From contig NZ_JBAJII010000001.1 of the NCBI RefSeq assembly GCF_036867195.1, forward strand, positions 2,914,001 through 2,978,000: a DNA stretch of 64,000 nucleotides, in the 5' to 3' direction. The first letter of the stretch is position 1. Every line of letters starts with the position of its first letter. Source of the DNA: Arthrobacter sp. Soc17.1.1.1. GTDB lineage: Bacteria > Actinomycetota > Actinomycetes > Actinomycetales > Micrococcaceae. The notes under the pieces were generated by a model. It was not told the DNA's origin, ran no database searches, and saw only the letters and a list, made by a program, of their open reading frames with translations. The translations under genes were made by a program, and so were the position numbers. Of this stretch, positions 59,389 to 64,000 are shown one piece after another.

Positions 59389-60549
59389 TCAGCGCAGGGC
59401 CGAGATGGCCTGCTCGAGGTCGGCGATCAGGTCCTCGATGTCCTCGATACCGACGGACAGCCGGATGAGGTTCTCCGGGACGGCCAGTTCGGTGCCCTTG
59501 ACCGAGGCGTGCGTCATGTCGGACGGGTAGTTCATCAGCGACTCGATGCCGCCGAGGGACTCGGCGAGCAGGAAGACGTGCGTCGATTCCGCGACCTTCT
59601 TCGCGGCCTCGGCCCCGCCCTTGAAGGTCACGGAGATCATGCCGCCGAAGTCCTTCATCTGGGCGGCCGCGAGGTCGTGCCCCGGGTGCTCGGGCAGTCC
59701 GGGGTAGTAGACGCGGTCCACCTCGTCCTGCTCCTGCAGCCAGCGGGCGATGGCCGTCGCGTTCGAGGAGTGGCGGTCCATCCGGACCCCGAGCGTCTTG
59801 AGCCCACGCGTGGTGAGCCAGGCCTCCATCGGCGCGGAGACCGCTCCGACGGCGAACTGCACGAAGCCGATCTTGTCGGCGAGCTCGTCGTCGTCCACGA
59901 CCACCGCGCCACCGCTGGCGTCCGAGTGCCCGCCGATGTACTTGGTGGTCGAGTGGACCACCACGTCGGCACCGAAGGTGAGCGGCTGCTGCAGGTACGG
60001 CGACGCGAAGGTGTTGTCGACGACCAGGAGGGCCCCGGCGTCGTGCGCCAGCTGCGCCGTCGCGGCGATGTCCGTGATCTTCATCATCGGGTTCGACGGC
60101 GTCTCGACCCACACCATCTTCGTGTTGTTCGCGGCGATAGCCGCCTTCACGGCCACCGGATCCGCCATGTCGACCGCGGTGTTGGTGATGCCCCACTGGG
60201 ACAGCACCCGGTCGATCAGGCGGTAGGTGCCCCCGTACGCGTCATTCCCGAGGACGATGTGGTCGCCCGGTCGGAGCGCGGCGCGGATGAGCGCGTCCTC
60301 GGCGGCGAGACCCGACGAGAAACTGAAGGCGTGCTTGCCGCCCTCGAGTGCGGCGAGCTGCACCTGCAGCGCGTCGCGGGTGGGGTTGCCGCCACGGCCG
60401 TACTCGTAGCCGTTGCGCAGCTTGCCGATGCCGTCCTGCGCGAAGGTGGTGGTCTGGTACAGCGGCGGGATCACCGCTCCCGTGGTGCGGTCGGGGGTCT
60501 GGCCGGCGTGGACGGCGCGGGTGTTGAAGCCCTGGGCGGAGTGGGTCAC
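59389..60549 (-). CDS. metB: Cystathionine gamma-synthase
   Basis: PLP enzyme of the Cys/Met metabolism family, 386 residues. The PLP lysine is in VVHSTTKYIGGHSD; YGRGGNPTRDALQ and LAESLGGIESLMNYPSDMTHAS are typical. A GTG start has AGGAG upstream. It follows cbs on the same strand (28-bp gap). Given the cbs neighbour it may act as cystathionine gamma-lyase in reverse transsulfuration; sequence alone does not separate the two activities well. Confidence 0.9.
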   Translation of the reverse strand: MTHSAQGFNTRAVHAGQTPDRTTGAVIPPLYQTTTFAQDGIGKLRNGYEYGRGGNPTRDALQVQLAALEGGKHAFSFSSGLAAEDALIRAALRPGDHIVLGNDAYGGTYRLIDRVLSQWGITNTAVDMADPVAVKAAIAANNTKMVWVETPSNPMMKITDIAATAQLAHDAGALLVVDNTFASPYLQQPLTFGADVVVHSTTKYIGGHSDASGGAVVVDDDELADKIGFVQFAVGAVSAPMEAWLTTRGLKTLGVRMDRHSSNATAIARWLQEQDEVDRVYYPGLPEHPGHDLAAAQMKDFGGMISVTFKGGAEAAKKVAESTHVFLLAESLGGIESLMNYPSDMTHASVKGTELAVPENLIRLSVGIEDIEDLIADLEQAISALR

Positions 60550-60577
60550 GATGCTCCTGGAATTCGGGGGGTGATGA

Positions 60578-61954
60578 TTACTTGCTCATGTATGTCAGCA
60601 AGTCGTGGCGCGTAAGAATTCCCACGGGCGACCCGACGAACGTCACCATCAGCGTGTCGCTGTCCTGGAGGCGCTCGCGCGCCGTGCCGATGGATTCGAG
60701 CGACCCGATGAGGGGCAGCTTCGCGTCCATGTGCTCCGAGATCTTGTCCGTCAGCTTCGCCTCGCCGTGGAAGATCTTCGCGGTGAGGGAGCGCTCGTCC
60801 ACCGATCCGAGCACCTCGCCCATCTTCACGGGAGGTTCCTGCGACAGCACGGGGATCATGGAGACGCCGTACTCGTCCATGATCGAGATGACATCGCGGA
60901 CGGTGTCGGTGGGGTGGGTGTGCACGAGATCGGGCATGGCCCCGCTCTTGGTGCGCAGCACGTCGGCCACGCTCGTGTCGACGCCGCTGTCCATGAAGCC
61001 GTACGACCTCATCCAGTCGTCGTTGAAGATCTTGCCGAGGTAGCCGCGGCCACCGTCGGGCAGCAGCACCACGACGACGTCGTCCTCGGTGAGGTCCTTG
61101 GCGACGCGCAGCGCCGCGACGACGGCCATGCCGCAGGACCCGCCGACGAGCAGGCCCTCCTCGCGGGCGAGCCGCCGGGTCATCGCGAAGCTGTCGGCGT
61201 CGGTCACCGCGTGGATCTCGTCGGGCACGGACGGGTCGTAGGAGTCCGGCCACATGTCCTCGCCGACGCCCTCGACGAAGTAGGGGCGCCCGGTGCCGCC
61301 CGAGTAGATCGAGCCGTCCGGATCGGCGCCGATGATGCGCACGGGGCCGCCCTCGCGGTCGGCCGAGACCTCCTTGAGGTACCGGCCGGTGCCCGTGATG
61401 GTGCCGCCGGTGCCGACGCCGGTCACGAAGTGCGTGAGCCTGCCGTCGGTGTCGTCCCAGATCTCGGGGCCCGTGGTCTCGTAGTGGCTCAGCGGCCCGT
61501 TCTGGTTGGAGAACTGGTCGGGCTTGTAGGCGCCGGGGATCTCGCGGACGAGTCGGTCGGAGACGCCGTAGTAGGAGTGCGGGCTGTCGGGGGCGACGGC
61601 GGTCGGCGTGACCACGACGTCCGCGCCGTAGGCCTTGAGGACGTTGCGCTTGTCCTCGCCAACCTTGTCGGGCACCACGAAGACGCACTTGTAGCCGCGC
61701 TGCTGCGCCACGAGGGCGAGTCCGACGCCGGTGTTGCCGGAGGTCGGTTCGACGATGGTCCCGCCGGGCTTGATCTTCCCCTCGGCTTCGGCCGCGTCGA
61801 TGATCTTCGCCGCGATGCGGTCCTTCACCGACCCGCCCGGGTTGAGGTACTCGACCTTCGCGAGAACGGTTGCTCTGATGCCGTCGGTGACGGAGTTGAG
61901 CTTGACCAGCGGGGTGTTGCCGATCAGGTCAACGATGGAATTGGCGTACTTCAT
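60578..61954 (-). CDS. Cystathionine beta-synthase
   Basis: Condenses serine and homocysteine to cystathionine. The 458 residues start at the ATG at 61954 (MKYANSIVDLIGNTPLVKL). The PLP Lys is in PGGSVKDRIA, the phosphate loop in EPTSGNTGVGLAL, and GVGTGGTITGTGRYL follows. Two CBS (Bateman) domains occupy the C-terminal 120 residues (VADVLRTKSG, VGILTRHDLLTYMSK). No N-terminal heme extension. A weak -10 TAGCGT lies 8 nt before the ATG. Operon with metB. Confidence 0.95.
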   Translation of the reverse strand: MKYANSIVDLIGNTPLVKLNSVTDGIRATVLAKVEYLNPGGSVKDRIAAKIIDAAEAEGKIKPGGTIVEPTSGNTGVGLALVAQQRGYKCVFVVPDKVGEDKRNVLKAYGADVVVTPTAVAPDSPHSYYGVSDRLVREIPGAYKPDQFSNQNGPLSHYETTGPEIWDDTDGRLTHFVTGVGTGGTITGTGRYLKEVSADREGGPVRIIGADPDGSIYSGGTGRPYFVEGVGEDMWPDSYDPSVPDEIHAVTDADSFAMTRRLAREEGLLVGGSCGMAVVAALRVAKDLTEDDVVVVLLPDGGRGYLGKIFNDDWMRSYGFMDSGVDTSVADVLRTKSGAMPDLVHTHPTDTVRDVISIMDEYGVSMIPVLSQEPPVKMGEVLGSVDERSLTAKIFHGEAKLTDKISEHMDAKLPLIGSLESIGTARERLQDSDTLMVTFVGSPVGILTRHDLLTYMSK

Positions 61955-62055
61955 GCGTACAACGCTACCGGCTGCCGCGCCCGCCGCCGCGCCGCCGTTA
62001 CGCCGCGGGACGCCCGGCACCCGTGGAATACTTTCCCGCGGAACGGAGACCGCCC

Positions 62056-63216
62056 TTGACTCGTCACATTGCCCTGCGCGCGGTCCTGCCGGCGCTCGCG
62101 GCGGTCTGCGTCGTCACCGGGCTCCTTCCCGGCCCCGACGCCGCGGAGCTGTGGACCCGTATCTGGCCGATCCTGCTCTTCGTCACCGCCATGACCGTCG
62201 TCACGGATCTCCTGTTCTCCGCGGGGGTCTTCGAGCGCGTCATCGCCGCCTCCGCGCGCCTGGCCCGCGGTCGCGTGCTCGCGCTGTGGCTGGTCGCCGT
62301 CCTCCTCGCGGTCGCGTGCACCGTCTTCTTCTCGCTGGACACGACTGCGGTCCTGCTCACCCCGCTCGTGGTGCTCCTCGCGCGCAGGGCCGGACTGCCG
62401 CCGCTGCCGTTCGCCGTGACGATCGTGTGGCTGGCGAACACGGCGTCCCTGCTCCTGCCGGTGTCCAACCTCACCAACCTGCTGGTACAGGAGCACCTCG
62501 GCCTGAGCCCTGCCGCCTTCGCCGGGCTCGTGTACGGGCCGGCGATCGTCGGCGTCGTGGTGCCGTGCATCGTCCTGTTCCTGATCTTCCGGCGACAGCT
62601 CTCCGGCACCTTCTCCCCAGCACCGGCGCGCGCGGCAGCGGACCCGGTGCTGCTGGCCTGGGGCTATGCCGTCCTCGCGCTGCTCCTCCCCGCCCTCGTC
62701 AGCGGCCTGCCGGTGGCGGTGAGCGCGAGCACGGGGGCCGTCGTCCTGACCGTCGTCTTCGCGGTCCGGCGTCGGGACGCGCTGACGTTCCGGCTGATCC
62801 CCGTCGCACCGCTCGTCCTGGCACTCAGCCTCTTCGTGCTGGTCACGGCCGCGCACGCCCAGGGCCTGGACTCGTTCGTCGCTCCGCTCGCCGGGGACGG
62901 CGAGGAGTTCGTCGACCTGCTGCAGCTGGCCGCCGTGGGCGCGGCCGGTGCCAACGCGGTCAACAACCTGCCGGCCTATCTCGCCCTGGAACCGGTGGCC
63001 GCGTCTCCGCTGCGCCTCGCGGCGCTGCTGATCGGGGTGAACCTCGCCCCGCTCGTGACGCCGTGGGGCTCGCTCGCGACGCTGCTCTGGGCCGAGCGGC
63101 TGCGCTCGCTCGGCATCTCGATCCGGTGGGTGCCGTTCGCCCTGGCCGGGCTGCTGGTCACGGCCGTGCTGCTGCCGGCCGCCGTCCTCGTGCTGTGGCT
63201 CGGTGCGGGAGCCTAG
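62056..63216 (+). CDS. ArsB/NhaD-superfamily (ion transporter) permease
   Basis: Membrane transporter of the IT superfamily with ten to twelve helices. The two-fold motifs are FSLDTTAVLLTPLVV with NTASLLLPVSNLTNLL, and GANAVNNLPAYLAL with NLAPLVTPWGSLATLL, as in ArsB. I favour the TTG at 62056 (386 residues) because ACGGAG lies 7-10 nt upstream; the GTG at 62023 would add 11 residues. Substrate may be arsenite or another anion; no arsR or arsC is nearby. Confidence 0.87.
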   Translation: MTRHIALRAVLPALAAVCVVTGLLPGPDAAELWTRIWPILLFVTAMTVVTDLLFSAGVFERVIAASARLARGRVLALWLVAVLLAVACTVFFSLDTTAVLLTPLVVLLARRAGLPPLPFAVTIVWLANTASLLLPVSNLTNLLVQEHLGLSPAAFAGLVYGPAIVGVVVPCIVLFLIFRRQLSGTFSPAPARAAADPVLLAWGYAVLALLLPALVSGLPVAVSASTGAVVLTVVFAVRRRDALTFRLIPVAPLVLALSLFVLVTAAHAQGLDSFVAPLAGDGEEFVDLLQLAAVGAAGANAVNNLPAYLALEPVAASPLRLAALLIGVNLAPLVTPWGSLATLLWAERLRSLGISIRWVPFALAGLLVTAVLLPAAVLVLWLGAGA

Positions 63217-63256
63217 GCTGGGACGGTACGCCGGACGCCCAGAAGGAGAGCCAGCC

Positions 63257-64000
63257 ATGACGAACACCTACAGGATCGCGGTCATCGCGGGGGACGGCAT
63301 CGGCAAGGAGGTCATGCCGGAGGGGCTGCGGTCGCTGCAGGCGGCGGCGGACCGGTACGGGTTCGCGGTCGACGCCGTCGAGTTCGACTACGCCAGCGCC
63401 GACTACTACCTGGAGCACGGGCAGATGCTGCCCGACGGCTGGTTCGAGGAACTGCGGGGCTTCGACGCGATCTTCTTCGGTGCGGTCGGCTGGCCCGACG
63501 TCGTGCCCGACCACGTGTCGCTGTGGGGCAGCCTGCTGCAGTTCCGGCGCCATTTCGACCAGTACGTCAACCTGCGCCCCGTGCGGCTGCTCCCGGGGAT
63601 CACGAGTCCCCTCGCGGGCAGGGAGCCGGGCGACGTCGACTTCTACGTGGTCCGCGAGAACACCGAGGGCGAGTACTCGAGCGTGGGCGGCAGGATGTTC
63701 GAGGGCACCGACCGCGAGACGGTCATCCAGGACACCGTGATGACCCGCACGGGCGTGGACCGCATCCTCCGGTACGCCTTCGACCTCGCGCGGAAGCGGG
63801 AGAAGAAGCACCTGACCTCGGCGACCAAGAGCAACGGCATCTCGATCACCATGCCCTACTGGGACGAGCGGGTGGAGGCGATGGCCGCCGGCTACGACGA
63901 CGTGCGGACGGACAAGTTCCACATCGACATCCTCTGCGCGAACTTCGTCCTGCATCCCGACTGGTTCGACGTCGTGGTGGCCAGCAACCTCTTCGGGGAC
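63257..64000 (+). CDS. Tartrate/isopropylmalate-type dehydrogenase, 3'-truncated by window edge
   Basis: NAD-dependent beta-hydroxyacid oxidative decarboxylase. The 248 residues seen match the isocitrate/isopropylmalate dehydrogenase family (IAVIAGDGIGKEVMPEGLRS, DFYVVRENTEGEYSSVGG, the catalytic Lys in TSATKSNGIS, VVASNLFGD). The overall run, especially LPDGWFEELRGFDAIFFGAV and DHVSLWGSLLQFRRHFDQY, is that of tartrate dehydrogenase. -10 TAGGCT lies at 63214-63219, and AAGGAG precedes the ATG. The C-terminus lies outside the window. Confidence 0.9.
   Translation, partial: MTNTYRIAVIAGDGIGKEVMPEGLRSLQAAADRYGFAVDAVEFDYASADYYLEHGQMLPDGWFEELRGFDAIFFGAVGWPDVVPDHVSLWGSLLQFRRHFDQYVNLRPVRLLPGITSPLAGREPGDVDFYVVRENTEGEYSSVGGRMFEGTDRETVIQDTVMTRTGVDRILRYAFDLARKREKKHLTSATKSNGISITMPYWDERVEAMAAGYDDVRTDKFHIDILCANFVLHPDWFDVVVASNLFGD

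Noticed and set aside
62056..63216. Arsenite resistance operon
   Set aside because: Only the ArsB/NhaD-like permease is present; no arsR, arsC or arsA neighbours support an arsenic role.

Overview
The window is high-GC (about 70%) DNA from an actinobacterium, most probably an Arthrobacter-type member of the Micrococcaceae. The evidence is the order tRNA-Trp/secE/nusG/rplK/rplA, mycothiol synthase (mshD) beside a GlnR-type regulator, ppk beside a fused Nudix/phosphatase gene, many leaderless genes and a haloarchaeal-style C50 carotenoid gene set. Both ends are cut inside genes (a thiolase at the left, a tartrate/isopropylmalate-type dehydrogenase at the right). I see no IS element, prophage, CRISPR array or rRNA gene.

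Layout. 1-6.7 kb: thiolase, then the minus-strand translation block secE-nusG-rplK-rplA and rplJ-rplL, with a GNAT gene between them and an L10-type attenuated leader. 7-8.2 kb: aminotransferase. 8.2-13.3 kb: an envelope-stress locus, a LuxR-type regulator and a PspC-histidine kinase divergent from a PspC/LiaF-like protein, a small membrane protein and a second PspC protein; the shared promoter region carries a phased TCAGGG array. 13.3-16.5 kb: carotenoid genes cruF, crtD-like and lyeJ/crtEb-like. 16.7-20.9 kb: pfkA, a GNAT protein, an ankyrin protein, ygfZ, a nitrobindin-like protein and a 37-residue membrane peptide. 21-27.5 kb: membrane protein, glnR, mshD, ppk, mutT1-like, and a small gene behind a PHO-box-like direct repeat. 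27.5-33.7 kb: phosphopantetheinyl transferase, M1 peptidase and a 1305-residue Pls/PosA-type NRPS. 33.8-36.8 kb: thyA-folA and two divergent membrane-protein genes. 36.9-39 kb: a three-gene operon led by a WXG100-like protein. 39-45.9 kb: asd, a hypothetical gene, hadA/hadB-like-murB, small membrane and DUF2797 genes, ligC and a PfpI-type deglycase. 46-50.5 kb: XRE-cupin regulator, thioredoxin-reductase-like enzyme, methyltransferase, rtcB and a DHFR-like reductase. 50.6-53.9 kb: tRNA-Met, tRNA-Thr, DEAD-box helicase and MOSC protein. 53.9-57.6 kb: a kdpDE-like pair behind a GT87 glycosyltransferase. 57.7-64 kb: amidohydrolase, membrane protein, transsulfuration genes metB and cbs, an ArsB/NhaD-type transporter and the partial dehydrogenase.

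The most interesting items are the Pls/PosA NRPS cassette, the bacterioruberin-type carotenoid trio in a bacterium, the WXG100-like operon without secretion machinery, the phased operator array of the PspC stress locus, the PHO-box-controlled small gene beside ppk, and a very regular leaderless-promoter signature (TANNNT exactly 7 nt before the start codon) at eight genes.

Protein identities rest on motif recognition and remembered family features. No database search was run.
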